Positions 17,905 to 27,640 of a stretch of 64,000 bases of DNA are shown piece by piece (the first letter of the stretch is position 1; each line of letters starts with the position of its first letter). The stretch is from Nitrosomonas sp. (GTDB lineage: Bacteria > Pseudomonadota > Gammaproteobacteria > Burkholderiales > Nitrosomonadaceae). Under the pieces are notes generated by a model that had not been told where the DNA came from, searched no databases, and saw only the letters and a list, made by a program, of their open reading frames with translations. The translations under genes and the position numbers were made by a program. Where the stretch lies: assembly GCA_019635215.1 (NCBI GenBank), contig JAHBZZ010000004.1, forward strand, positions 62,001 to 126,000, written 5' to 3'.

Positions 17905-17953
17905 GGTATTTTCTCCTTATCTTAGTACTCGATGGTTCAAAAGGTGGATATAC

Positions 17954-20900
17954 TTATAGAAAATTTTTTCCGAGCACTGAGTTAAAGCCAGCACTACCTA
18001 TGACGTTCAAACCACCTCCAGGTACATTCAAACCAGAGTGGGCAAATGTGCTTTCATCAGCCAACACAACGATACTCCCAGCGGCTACGGCACTTCCAGG
18101 GTTGACATTCAGATATTCTTGATTGATTGCGCCATCGACTGCAGTCGAGATTACAATACCCGGCTGCCCAATTGGACCGATCAAGGTATCACTAAACCGA
18201 ATCAGGGTCCTTGGATTGACCATCCAGTCTTGATCCGGTCTCGGATTGATGAGTGAACCACTAGTATCAATGCCGGTTTGCCACGGTTTTCCAAATTCAG
18301 GAATTTTCACTCGGGAAATTTCCGTAATAACAACAATATCTTTTAGATGGTCCCATATCTGTGTATCTGGTTCGCGTTGTCGTGGCGGCGCCACCCATTC
18401 CTGCCATTCTTCGATTGTTTGTTCGGTTACAGTAGGTTCGATAAAAAATGTATGCTGCCTATCCTGATAAAAAACAGGCTTGCTGAGCGAGGCAATTTCA
18501 CCAAGGCCGTCGATAAGGTCGTTATTGCACGGCAGGAGCGTATATCCCCCAGACTGACCCTGCTGCAATATAGTAAAAGGTACAGATGTACCCGCCTCTT
18601 CCGATTCAGTAGTGATTTTTGCGTGGTAGCTGACCTGGAGCTCACCGGTGCCGGAATAACGAGTAACAAGCTGCGTACCAGCACTGAATACATTCTGAGG
18701 TGGAGCTTGATACCCGCTCCATACCGGCACGCTGTTACGTCCGGCCACGTAAAAACTATGCTGGAAATACTCCGGACCTTGCAGATGAACATAAAGTCCC
18801 CGTTCCTGCCCATCACTACTGTAAGGCTCCTTTGAAACATGAATGAAGACATTTGCTGGATTAAATCGGGAAAGAACATTCAGTGGCATTATAATGCGAC
18901 TATCTAAACGCACTCTATCAGCTAGATACATTTCCCTAGATGATGCAGTTACACTTCGTGCGGTTGTCGTTGATGCAGTTGTTCCTGATGCAGTTGTTCC
19001 TGATGTAGTCATCACTAACAAAAATGGACTGGATTGATGCGTACTCCATTCACCCTGTAAATACTCGCTCCAGTGCAGCTGTACTTCGATATTCTTTCTT
19101 GCAGCCATCCCTGACAAACTGCTGACTGCATCTCCCAGCTCTAAATCTGTTAGTCGCGTATTTGCCTTCGCAGTCGGCTGCGGGTTCTTGATCGGCTTAT
19201 CCATAAATGTGACCCAGAACAGATATAACCGGTCACGCCATACTACGGGCGCCAGATGGTCGCCTGTAATTTCAGCGGTCACCGGCTCCCAGGATGTCCA
19301 CGCCTGGTGAACGTAGCGGCGGTAGAAGTATTGGTGCGGCTGGTTGTGGGTGCGACCGAAAACATGCAGAGTACGGTGGGCGGAATCGGAATTATCCTCG
19401 ATATGCATGGCGACGATATCCAATCGTGCCAATTCATCCAGCTTTTTCAGATAATTGAGGAAAGCATCCTCGACCAGATCACTGGAGACATCCCCTTGCA
19501 GCAGTGCGCCTTCGAGTTCGGTAAACAAATGTGTCTTGTCGTCACGGAACTCAGGTTCCAGCCAGTTCTCGGGAAAGAGAAAGATCTTGCGGTTGGCCTC
19601 ACACACACGGTAGCGCTTCATCCATTCCCAATGCTGAGCGTTAATCACTGAAGGCTGAACCTTCGGTTCCAGGTTGAGCAAGCAACGCTGGATAAACAAT
19701 TGCACCGACGAGATGGCCAGGCGGATACGCGAGGTCTGTACTACTGGTTCCATACCGGGGTCGATCAGGAAATACTCGTAGAGCTTCTCCTGCGTATCGA
19801 TATGCGCCGTTCCAGGTTCCATTCGTAATTGCTGCAGCACATGCGATACCAGTGCATCCCGTTGACGCTGACGCAATTTGTCGAAAATCGGTTGCGCCAC
19901 ACGCTGCCAGGTGTCCGGCTCGAAGCGCGCCTTGATCGCTTCCTTCAGGTCGCGGGCAATATCGAAGCGCTGCTCAGGTGTAGCGGTAGAGCCAACGATA
20001 CGGGTCCAATCGAGTAGTGAAGCGACCGGTACGCCGAAGTGCTCGATTACTTGCAGCACCTCCCATAGCCGCTGCAGAGGTTCCTCGCTCGCGAACGCGG
20101 GGAACAAGACCTCGGCGGTGATCTTGACGGTCGCCTCGTCCCGGCGCGTCAGCTTGGCAATGCGCGGATAGACATGCTTTTCCAACCGCTCCCGCTTGTC
20201 GGCGGGGGATGCAGCGTCTGACGGGCTCGCTTCAAAAATTCCGATCAGGTCATCGGTTCCAGCGGCCAGATCGCGCTTGAGCCGCGCATAGGTGGCAAGC
20301 CGCCGGAACCATCCGAAACGCTTCACTATAGCGTGCTGTTCGACAATCGTATTGTCAACCGCCACGGTCGGCAATTCGCTCAGATTGATACCATCGAAAT
20401 TATCAGCATGGGTCAGCAGATGGCGGATTTCCCGTTCGCTCAGACCCAGGCTTTGCACCAGCTGCAGCGATTTGTTCAACAGGATCGTTGCGCGTTCCGC
20501 CGTATCGATAGCAACGGCAGGGTAAAGTATCAGTTGCGATACCGGACCCTTGGACAGGGTTTCGCCCTGTACCAGCAGCCTCGCTGCCCCACCATCCAGC
20601 TTCTTCAGATCAAGCGTAAAGCGATAGAGGGTACCTGCCCTGAGTTCAAGAAACTCTTCCGGACCGTCCCCGAGTATGGTTAGGTCGGCAGCCGCCGTGC
20701 CGTTTAGAAATATGGGGTCCAGCAAATGCGGGAGCCGCAACTCAGCTTCAGCGTTCTGTCTGCCCAATTCGACATAAAAACGATATACACCTGGCGTAGG
20801 CACTTCCAGATAGCCGTCGAACCGTGCGCTATTAATAGAAGGCAAATCACCCAGGGAAACATCCGCGCTGCGTACCACCGCACCGGTCGTCCCGGAAATA

Positions 20901-23900
20901 TCCGACAAATCATCCGAACTGGAAAATACAGCACTAATACCGCGTTCGCCAACCCATGCGAATGACGTCAGCAAAGAACTGCTATCCACCGCTGTCAGCA
21001 GTCGTTCATCAGTAACCAGACTTTCCACCAGCGCGGGATCAGCGCCGGTATGCGCCACCATCGTCTGAACGATAAACTGCCGGATCAGGCGTCGCTGCAA
21101 AACCGGCAGAAAAGCCTGTACCAGCCGGGTACGCCGCTGCCGTTCGCGTTCTTGCCGCTGTTCTTCTGACAGATCGGCGGACACCGGAGCGAATAAAAGT
21201 TCATAGTCGGATTCCTGCAGAAATCCTGCCGTAACCGATGCATTCAGCGATTGCTGCTGAAGGTGTGTGACAAAGAATACCTCAGCCTGTCTTTGGACTT
21301 CTGTTTGTACCGCATCCAGCAGTACAGCAAATACCCCCTGCTGCCCTGTCCCGAGTTTAGTGTTGAATCTGGTTTTAAGCTCATCTTTCTGCGAATCGAG
21401 CAAAACGCCACGGAACACGAGTGTCTGCTCCCCGGTCACCGCGTTGTATGTCAACCGGACGATAGCAGATTCACCGACGAAATCGGTGATGTACAATTGA
21501 TCTTCACTGGTCACGGTCTGGACAGCGGTGAATTCAGCGGTTCCCTCCATCATTGCCAGAAAGGTTGCAGCCACATTGGCAAGCAATATCAGACCGAGTT
21601 TCTGTCGCAATACTTCGTCACTCATTGTTCCCGGATCATCTGGTACTGCGTGTTCAGCTCGGATAGTCCGGATACCCTCGGCTAGCGTCTTCAACAAGGC
21701 CAGCGTCCCTTCAGGGTTGGGCCGATACTTGCCTGTCTCATCAAAACGATGGCGCAGCAGGTAATCCAGATCTTCGATTTTCAGCCCACTCTCCTTGATC
21801 TCTTCAATCATTTCGATGAACTTCAGCGTCTGCGAAAACGGATGATCCTGATCAATAGTGGCCAGTGGATCGGAATGCAAAGCTCTGAACGGATCGAGCC
21901 CGGAGAGCTGCTTCAGCACGATCACCTCACGCACCGATAGCTTGAGCCCCTTCGCCAGCAGGCCGTAACGATAGAGCAGCGACACGTTCGACAACGACAA
22001 TTCCGCCGTGTCGAGCGATCTACCGACATCTGCCAGGGCACGGCTGATTTCGTCCGCCGTAAGGCCGAGCGCACCCTGTAAGGCAAGAACATGAGTACGC
22101 AGCGAAACATTGCCCTTGGTCGGATCCTCGGGCTGGCTGGGATCCCAGTGAAATGCCCTGTATTCATTTGCCATGGTGTCGAAGTACTGAAGATACTTGC
22201 CCAAAGGGTGATCGAATACCGGTGCGTTCCTGAGTACACTGCGAGTAAGAAAAAGCTGCGCATACAGCGGCTGCTTGCCGGTCGTGGGGATATCGGACCA
22301 GAGTGTGAGCAAGGCAAGGCGATTCTGTTTGGCTATTTTCAGCTTCTCGTCAAGCACCTTGAGATGAGCCAGATAAATCAGCACGGTCTGCAGCGGCTGT
22401 TTCTCCAGGTTAGCCGCCATCCCGTCGAAAGGCGCAGACCGTGGAATAAAAGTGGTCAGTGCGCGGTCGGTCTCCTCGATACTCCAGCCGAGCTTGCGCC
22501 ACAGCCGGACAAAAAGGTTGATGCGCAGAAAAACAATGGCATCGGCCTGCGTGCCATCGGCATAACGCAGTATTGTCTGATCGAAATCACAGCCGGCGTC
22601 GGGATCGGCCAGGACCAATACGCGATCGAATGGAATGGCCTGAATATCGGTTTGCAGATCATTCAACGAAATATTGAATTCATCTGCCAGATTCTTGAGC
22701 CGCTGCTCGAATTCTGCCAATTCGTTGACGATTTCCCATCCGGTAAAAGGCGTATCTGGAATCTTATGCGCAAGCTCATCAAAACGTTGTTGATCGGCAG
22801 GCTGCAATACGCTGCGCTCCTGCCCGACCAAATCCTGGTTTTGCTCGTAAAAGGCTTTGTAGTCACGGTAAAGCCGGACGTCTCCAACGCTCACGCCAAG
22901 TTTGTAAAGCAGGCTGAGTTTGTTCAGCTCCGGGTTGACGAACCCGGTCTGAACAATCTCCGCAATTTCCTTATAGGTAACGCCGAGACGCCGCGAAAGC
23001 GCCTTGGCCGAATTCAGGCCGATGCGCTGCCCGGTCGCATCGACTGCTTCCTCCTCATTCGCAAAACCATACAATTCATACCAGCGTTCAAGTGGATCGG
23101 GATTGGTGAATATAGCAACCTCCGCGGGCGACAGTCCGAGCGATTCCATGAAAATCGCCGCACGGTCGAAGGATTGCCTCGGTGCGAACAGGCTATCGCT
23201 GGAACGGAATACCTCGAGCAATTGGTGAAGCGGTGTCTCGAAATAATCACAGAACTTGCGCACGGTCTCGATCCAGAGGTCAAACGGCAGATTGAGCGGA
23301 TAGCGCGCTTTATCCAATTTGTCGTAGGCTTCGCGGATTACGTTCTGCGGTTCGGCCAGCAGTTCTGCAGTAGTTGCCTCGCCGGTATCGTGCACGGCAT
23401 CTCCCGCCAGCCCGCCATAGGCTACGTAATATTCGAGCACTTCGTTGACGATATCGATATACGGCATCGCTGTGTGAGTATTCTCGCAGGTGAGCGCAAT
23501 ATGAGGCAGATCCGGCCGGCGCTCGACCAATACTTCGTATGGCTTCAGCGGCTGACCATCCGCGTTCCGGTGGGGATATTCCAGACCGCCGTGTGTCGTT
23601 TTCCAATATGCCAGAAAATTATTCCATTCCTTCGTTTCCGGATCGATGAACTGGAGCAGATCCACCAGATAAGCTGCCGGGCTCAGCACCGACCGGCAAT
23701 GCTCACACTCACAGAAGTCCATCGAGCCGAACAGCGACTCCATCGTCGGGAATTGTTTGATCAATTCGTTCTTAACGCTTTCCCGTACCTGTACAGACGC
23801 TGATATTCCGGCGACAGGCGAATCGCTTTCAAGTGTCTTGGCGATAGCGAACAGGTTATAGGTGACGCTGCTGACCTGCCGGGCTTTGCGGCTAATCAGG

Positions 23901-26785
23901 ATAGCCTTGCCCTGTGGAGCAGGCTCTTTATAAATCTCCGCATATTTCGCATCGAACATGGCAACGAACTGCTTTTCCGAATATGCCATCACATCGAATG
24001 CAGAAGTCATATTCAATGACATGATAACCGGCATCGCCTCGTCGTCGGGAGTAATCTGGTAGACACGTTGCAGGGCATGTAGCTGTTGTTGTGCAGTTTG
24101 AGTATCGAGACTCGCTATACCTGCCGTGATATTCGGATGTTTCTTGAGAAATGCCGCCACAGGCGTTTCACCCAGGCGAAAACCGTGTGCCACAGCATTC
24201 TTCAGCAGTGTAACAGTGGCATCATGTGCTGCAGGCAACTTGTATTTCTCATCACTTTCAATCAACCGACTCACCACTTGAGTGGGATAACTCAGTTTTA
24301 TTTTGTGTGCCATATCCTCTGTATAGGCGCTCAATCGGTCTTCTACCTTCTCGGCGGCATAAGCAACGGGAATCAGCTTCTCGAGCTTTTGCCTGTCCAT
24401 ATCGGTCAGCTCGGTAAGTCGATCCACCGGAATTTCCGCTTGTCTTAATACTTCTGCGACCCATGTTTCCGCACGATAATAATCCTGCTCCACCAGTTGC
24501 ACAGGATCGCTAATTTGCTTTTGCAATAGACGGGTGGTTATTTCTTCGCTGTTTCCAGCCAGAAATGCAAATTTGCCCTGCAATTGCAATTTGCTGATCT
24601 GCGTCTCGTTCAATCCGGCATCGCGCGCTTCTTCCCATAGCTGGGTTGCGTCACCATGGTGGTTAAGATAAATGGAAGCAAATTTGTCCTGAATATCTGG
24701 AGACAAACCTGAAGCCTTGAGCAGGTTGGCATAGGTCGAATGTGATCCTGGCGCCGGAATGTTCAAACGTACTGTACTGGCAAAGGCGGCAAACTGTTGC
24801 CCGAACTGTTCTACCTGCAAATCAGTAAGTTCTACGATACCTGCGTCGCGCGCTTTTGTGAGTGCCTGCACAGCAGCATCTGGTTCTACCTGAGCCAGCA
24901 GCAACTTGTCCGAAGGCAAACCCACGCGCAGTAGTCCGTATAACGGCTCTTGTGGCAGCTTCACATCGGTGTCGGCTGCCAGTCGCTCCGTTATGGCAGC
25001 CAGCGCAATGAGCCGCGCATCCCAGCCAGTGGCCCGGTTCAGCACAGTAAGATCCTGGTGTTCCTCGTCTTCTTTTACCTGAGCTAACGCTGTCATCTGG
25101 CCAATATGCGGTGTAAGGTTGGCTGCCATACGACGGTATTCCGCAGCCAGCGGCTGTAAATTACCCGGCGCAATCAGATTCAACACCACCGGTGATTCGT
25201 GACCGAGATTATTCAGTGGTTTGGAAAGCAGAACTTCTTTATTTGAGTTGTCGACAGCGCGTACTTCAAGACTCTGTGCCTGACCGCCTGAATCATAAGT
25301 AAAAGCATACTGCCCCTCCGCCAAGGTATCCGTCTCAGCCAATAACGTAGTTTTACCACCGAAGTCACGGCGGTACAGGCGCAGTTTCAGTTTATTGGCA
25401 GGAATGCCATGCTCCAGCATGACAATACCTTCGATACGACGCTCAGCGGCTATCTTCTCGGCAACCGGTACGACGAGATCGACGATCTCCAGTGGCTTTG
25501 CATTGCGAATAATGCCAGAGGATTGCAGTAATTTGCCATCTTCACTGGTAACCGTCACACGCAAATGGGTAGCTTTCATTTTCGGTAACGGCTTATAACG
25601 AATAGTGTAGAGGCCCTGTGCATCGGTAATGCCCTCACCCAATCGAATCGATCCCTGTTCCATCTCATGCGCGGCATTCACCTGCAGATTTCGCAGGCGC
25701 AGACCATCCTCACGCTGAACCTTCCCGCTGACAACGAAAACTTCGCAGGCAGATTCAGATTTAGATATAACCACAAGAATCTCCACTTTCTGATCTTCAG
25801 GTTGAAGTGATCCAATAGTCGTGCCGGTATCTAAGGGCTGGCCCTCCTGACTGGCCATAAAGATAACTTGTACTTGCTGACCAGCAGGGAGTTTGCTGAA
25901 AAGCGTTTCGTCAAAAGGAATATTGACAATGCCTTGTTTGTCAGTGATACCGGATCGAGTCAGTAAGATGGCATTGTTCGCGCGGAATTGGGCTTCTACC
26001 CGAAGATTGGGTAACGTTGTACCTGTTGCTTGGTTTTTGACGATTCCGGTCAGGGTGTAAGCTTTAGGTTGTGTTTTCTTGACGATGAGATCTAATTTTT
26101 CTTCTCTTCCGGCAAACGGCTGGCGGGATTCTGTTACTTCTTTGTTTTGTGGGTCAAAAAGCTGAACAACTAAGTCTGGACCGTTCCTGCCGTCTGATTG
26201 CCACGGGTAGGTAATCTGGTAACTACTGTCGGATGGAATTAGCTTGGCACTTGCGAGGAGTAGCAACTTGCCTGAAGGGTTCTCGTCAAAGACATGAACG
26301 ACATAACCACTTTCTGTAAAGAGCGTATCATCAGACCAGCGGACTTGCCCATTTACCGTATAAGAAATAGGTTGCGGGGTGTCAGGGACAATGGCAGCAG
26401 AACCGATCCCTGCTGCTTTCAATTGACTTCTAAGCTGATCCAGTTGACCCTCAGTCAACTTCTCGATCGTCAGCCCTTTTTTCCAGATGATTTCTCCAAA
26501 GTAACTAGACGAATTTGAAACTGACTCGATCAAATAAAACAGGCTTTTATCATTTTCTATTCCGATCTTTACCGTATCGCCTACAATTTTAAAGTTTGGA
26601 TATTTCAGCCTGGTCAGGAAGTCGTCCATCCCTTGAATTTCATCAGCATCCAGCTTCTCAAGCAAAACACCATTGCTCATCATTTGCTGCCACAGTTGCT
26701 CTACACGTGGAACCACAAATGATAAAAATGTATTGAATACCTCTGCTCTATTGTCAGTTTTGAGAAATTTTATGACTGCTTTCAT
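17954..26785 (-). CDS. Tc toxin TcA subunit, N-terminal half (shell and receptor-binding part; TcaA/YenA1-like)
   Basis: 2943 residues, far longer than the 1100-1200 of TcaA or YenA1. After a 135-residue start come four Ig/transthyretin-like domains spaced about 105 residues (from about 141, 241, 348 and 451; each begins like YTLTGIVKN and carries TDAQGLYTI-type turns). A helical region follows, then the VRP1 motif at about 1027 (CEHCRSVLSPAAYLVDLLQ). A PA14/GLEYA-like domain lies at about 1940-2080 (ARFDGYLEVPTPGVYRFYVE). TcA neuraminidase-like signatures stand at about 2380 (HWEWMKRYRVCEANRKIFLF) and 2515 (VVWRDRLYLFWVTF). It ends just before the part that starts the next protein. AAGGGGG precedes ATG 26785. 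Expected to be secreted and to choose the host surface receptor. Confidence 0.92.
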   Translation of the reverse strand: MKAVIKFLKTDNRAEVFNTFLSFVVPRVEQLWQQMMSNGVLLEKLDADEIQGMDDFLTRLKYPNFKIVGDTVKIGIENDKSLFYLIESVSNSSSYFGEIIWKKGLTIEKLTEGQLDQLRSQLKAAGIGSAAIVPDTPQPISYTVNGQVRWSDDTLFTESGYVVHVFDENPSGKLLLLASAKLIPSDSSYQITYPWQSDGRNGPDLVVQLFDPQNKEVTESRQPFAGREEKLDLIVKKTQPKAYTLTGIVKNQATGTTLPNLRVEAQFRANNAILLTRSGITDKQGIVNIPFDETLFSKLPAGQQVQVIFMASQEGQPLDTGTTIGSLQPEDQKVEILVVISKSESACEVFVVSGKVQREDGLRLRNLQVNAAHEMEQGSIRLGEGITDAQGLYTIRYKPLPKMKATHLRVTVTSEDGKLLQSSGIIRNAKPLEIVDLVVPVAEKIAAERRIEGIVMLEHGIPANKLKLRLYRRDFGGKTTLLAETDTLAEGQYAFTYDSGGQAQSLEVRAVDNSNKEVLLSKPLNNLGHESPVVLNLIAPGNLQPLAAEYRRMAANLTPHIGQMTALAQVKEDEEHQDLTVLNRATGWDARLIALAAITERLAADTDVKLPQEPLYGLLRVGLPSDKLLLAQVEPDAAVQALTKARDAGIVELTDLQVEQFGQQFAAFASTVRLNIPAPGSHSTYANLLKASGLSPDIQDKFASIYLNHHGDATQLWEEARDAGLNETQISKLQLQGKFAFLAGNSEEITTRLLQKQISDPVQLVEQDYYRAETWVAEVLRQAEIPVDRLTELTDMDRQKLEKLIPVAYAAEKVEDRLSAYTEDMAHKIKLSYPTQVVSRLIESDEKYKLPAAHDATVTLLKNAVAHGFRLGETPVAAFLKKHPNITAGIASLDTQTAQQQLHALQRVYQITPDDEAMPVIMSLNMTSAFDVMAYSEKQFVAMFDAKYAEIYKEPAPQGKAILISRKARQVSSVTYNLFAIAKTLESDSPVAGISASVQVRESVKNELIKQFPTMESLFGSMDFCECEHCRSVLSPAAYLVDLLQFIDPETKEWNNFLAYWKTTHGGLEYPHRNADGQPLKPYEVLVERRPDLPHIALTCENTHTAMPYIDIVNEVLEYYVAYGGLAGDAVHDTGEATTAELLAEPQNVIREAYDKLDKARYPLNLPFDLWIETVRKFCDYFETPLHQLLEVFRSSDSLFAPRQSFDRAAIFMESLGLSPAEVAIFTNPDPLERWYELYGFANEEEAVDATGQRIGLNSAKALSRRLGVTYKEIAEIVQTGFVNPELNKLSLLYKLGVSVGDVRLYRDYKAFYEQNQDLVGQERSVLQPADQQRFDELAHKIPDTPFTGWEIVNELAEFEQRLKNLADEFNISLNDLQTDIQAIPFDRVLVLADPDAGCDFDQTILRYADGTQADAIVFLRINLFVRLWRKLGWSIEETDRALTTFIPRSAPFDGMAANLEKQPLQTVLIYLAHLKVLDEKLKIAKQNRLALLTLWSDIPTTGKQPLYAQLFLTRSVLRNAPVFDHPLGKYLQYFDTMANEYRAFHWDPSQPEDPTKGNVSLRTHVLALQGALGLTADEISRALADVGRSLDTAELSLSNVSLLYRYGLLAKGLKLSVREVIVLKQLSGLDPFRALHSDPLATIDQDHPFSQTLKFIEMIEEIKESGLKIEDLDYLLRHRFDETGKYRPNPEGTLALLKTLAEGIRTIRAEHAVPDDPGTMSDEVLRQKLGLILLANVAATFLAMMEGTAEFTAVQTVTSEDQLYITDFVGESAIVRLTYNAVTGEQTLVFRGVLLDSQKDELKTRFNTKLGTGQQGVFAVLLDAVQTEVQRQAEVFFVTHLQQQSLNASVTAGFLQESDYELLFAPVSADLSEEQRQERERQRRTRLVQAFLPVLQRRLIRQFIVQTMVAHTGADPALVESLVTDERLLTAVDSSSLLTSFAWVGERGISAVFSSSDDLSDISGTTGAVVRSADVSLGDLPSINSARFDGYLEVPTPGVYRFYVELGRQNAEAELRLPHLLDPIFLNGTAAADLTILGDGPEEFLELRAGTLYRFTLDLKKLDGGAARLLVQGETLSKGPVSQLILYPAVAIDTAERATILLNKSLQLVQSLGLSEREIRHLLTHADNFDGINLSELPTVAVDNTIVEQHAIVKRFGWFRRLATYARLKRDLAAGTDDLIGIFEASPSDAASPADKRERLEKHVYPRIAKLTRRDEATVKITAEVLFPAFASEEPLQRLWEVLQVIEHFGVPVASLLDWTRIVGSTATPEQRFDIARDLKEAIKARFEPDTWQRVAQPIFDKLRQRQRDALVSHVLQQLRMEPGTAHIDTQEKLYEYFLIDPGMEPVVQTSRIRLAISSVQLFIQRCLLNLEPKVQPSVINAQHWEWMKRYRVCEANRKIFLFPENWLEPEFRDDKTHLFTELEGALLQGDVSSDLVEDAFLNYLKKLDELARLDIVAMHIEDNSDSAHRTLHVFGRTHNQPHQYFYRRYVHQAWTSWEPVTAEITGDHLAPVVWRDRLYLFWVTFMDKPIKNPQPTAKANTRLTDLELGDAVSSLSGMAARKNIEVQLHWSEYLQGEWSTHQSSPFLLVMTTSGTTASGTTASTTTARSVTASSREMYLADRVRLDSRIIMPLNVLSRFNPANVFIHVSKEPYSSDGQERGLYVHLQGPEYFQHSFYVAGRNSVPVWSGYQAPPQNVFSAGTQLVTRYSGTGELQVSYHAKITTESEEAGTSVPFTILQQGQSGGYTLLPCNNDLIDGLGEIASLSKPVFYQDRQHTFFIEPTVTEQTIEEWQEWVAPPRQREPDTQIWDHLKDIVVITEISRVKIPEFGKPWQTGIDTSGSLINPRPDQDWMVNPRTLIRFSDTLIGPIGQPGIVISTAVDGAINQEYLNVNPGSAVAAGSIVVLADESTFAHSGLNVPGGGLNVIGSAGFNSVLGKNFL

Positions 26786-26934
26786 GTTGCCCCCTTATCT
26801 ATTTGCTCTTCCGGATTATGGTTTCCTGTTCATTCGGTAAAACCGAACCCGATCTCTGCTACATTTTTTAAATTTCACGCCTGGATTGATCAGACGAACT
26901 ATCTCTCTATTCTCATGCCATAAAACTTGGTTAC

Positions 26935-27459
26935 TTACACCGCATCCAGCTCGTTATCAGGCACACCTGCCCAGTTTTCCGGATAATGTCCATCTTTCAC
27001 ATAGCGATGGAACGTGGAAAAAGGCCACTCCGCGACTTTGGCAGCATAGCCATGCTTCACTGGATTCCAATGCACGTAATCCACATGATTCGCCAAATCC
27101 CTTTCATCACGGATCGTGTGCTCCCAGTACCGCCGCTGCCAGATACCCCGCTCATGACGCCGTTTTCTCACTGTCGAAAGCCGTTCGCCTTTCGGCAGGC
27201 TCTTGACGAACAGCAGCTTGATCAAACGCCAGCGAGTCGCATAATCCGCATCGCCCGGCGGCAGCGTCCATATGCAATGCAAATGGTCGGGCAACACCAC
27301 CCACGCCACGATCTCGAACGGATACCGGCGCTTCACCCGGCGCACCGCTTCCCGCAACCGCTCAATCTCCGCAACCAGCAAATCCCGCTTTCGCTCAAGC
27401 AAAGCCACCGTAAAAAAGTACGTCCCGCCCGGAACCCAGTTCCGCCGATAATCAGGCAT
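26935..27459 (-). CDS. rayT: REP-associated tyrosine transposase (RayT, Y1 family)
   Basis: 174 residues of the IS200/IS605-like HUH superfamily that maintains REP sequences. The metal-binding pair is in VLPDHLHCIWTLP (H-x-H variant of HUH) and the nucleophilic tyrosine region is HVDYVHWNPVKHGY. The N-terminal RRNWVPGGTYFFTV is the usual RayT start. It acts on single-stranded REP hairpins, and REP-like hairpins lie directly upstream at 27507-27640. It sits between the TcB-TcC and TcA genes on the same strand and splits the toxin locus. The frame is intact. Confidence 0.9.
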   Translation of the reverse strand: MPDYRRNWVPGGTYFFTVALLERKRDLLVAEIERLREAVRRVKRRYPFEIVAWVVLPDHLHCIWTLPPGDADYATRWRLIKLLFVKSLPKGERLSTVRKRRHERGIWQRRYWEHTIRDERDLANHVDYVHWNPVKHGYAAKVAEWPFSTFHRYVKDGHYPENWAGVPDNELDAV

Positions 27460-27506
27460 CCTCCAACCCCATTCAAAGCCAACACACCGATTCGCCGATC
27501 ATTTGC

Positions 27507-27640
27507 GTAGGGCGGATTCGGAGCGCAGCGACAATCCGCCATAGTCAAACGTAATCACCCAATCATCCGATACCAGACCCACAAATGGTGGCGGATTGCT
27601 TCGCGAATCCGCCGTACGTGGTATCCGCCCTATGCGGGCT
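27507..27640. repeat. Cluster of REP-like palindromes between TcB-TcC and rayT
   Basis: Three related GC-rich units: GTAGGGCGGATTCGGAGCGC...AATCCGCC (27507-27540), a hairpin GGCGGATT-gcttcgcg-AATCCGCC (27590-27613), and GTATCCGCCCTATGCGGGCTAC (27621-27642). They alternate in direction as in a BIME. The last unit overlaps the TAG stop of the TcB-TcC gene. Confidence 0.8.

Noticed and set aside
17905-17953. TcA split as a sequencing frameshift
   Set aside because: The second gene has its own AAGGAG site, spacer and ATG, and the split position matches natural two-gene TcA systems.
22091-23803. Open frame of 570 codons on the plus strand inside the TcA1 gene
   Set aside because: It is antisense to strongly family-matching TcA sequence, has no ribosome site, and its product resembles nothing. 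Long antisense frames are common opposite biased coding sequence; the same holds for the other long plus-strand frames in 28-35 kb.
27460-27638. Search for an immunity gene after the PIN cargo
   Set aside because: Only REP-like hairpins and the start of rayT are present, on both strands. No small gene with a ribosome site was found.
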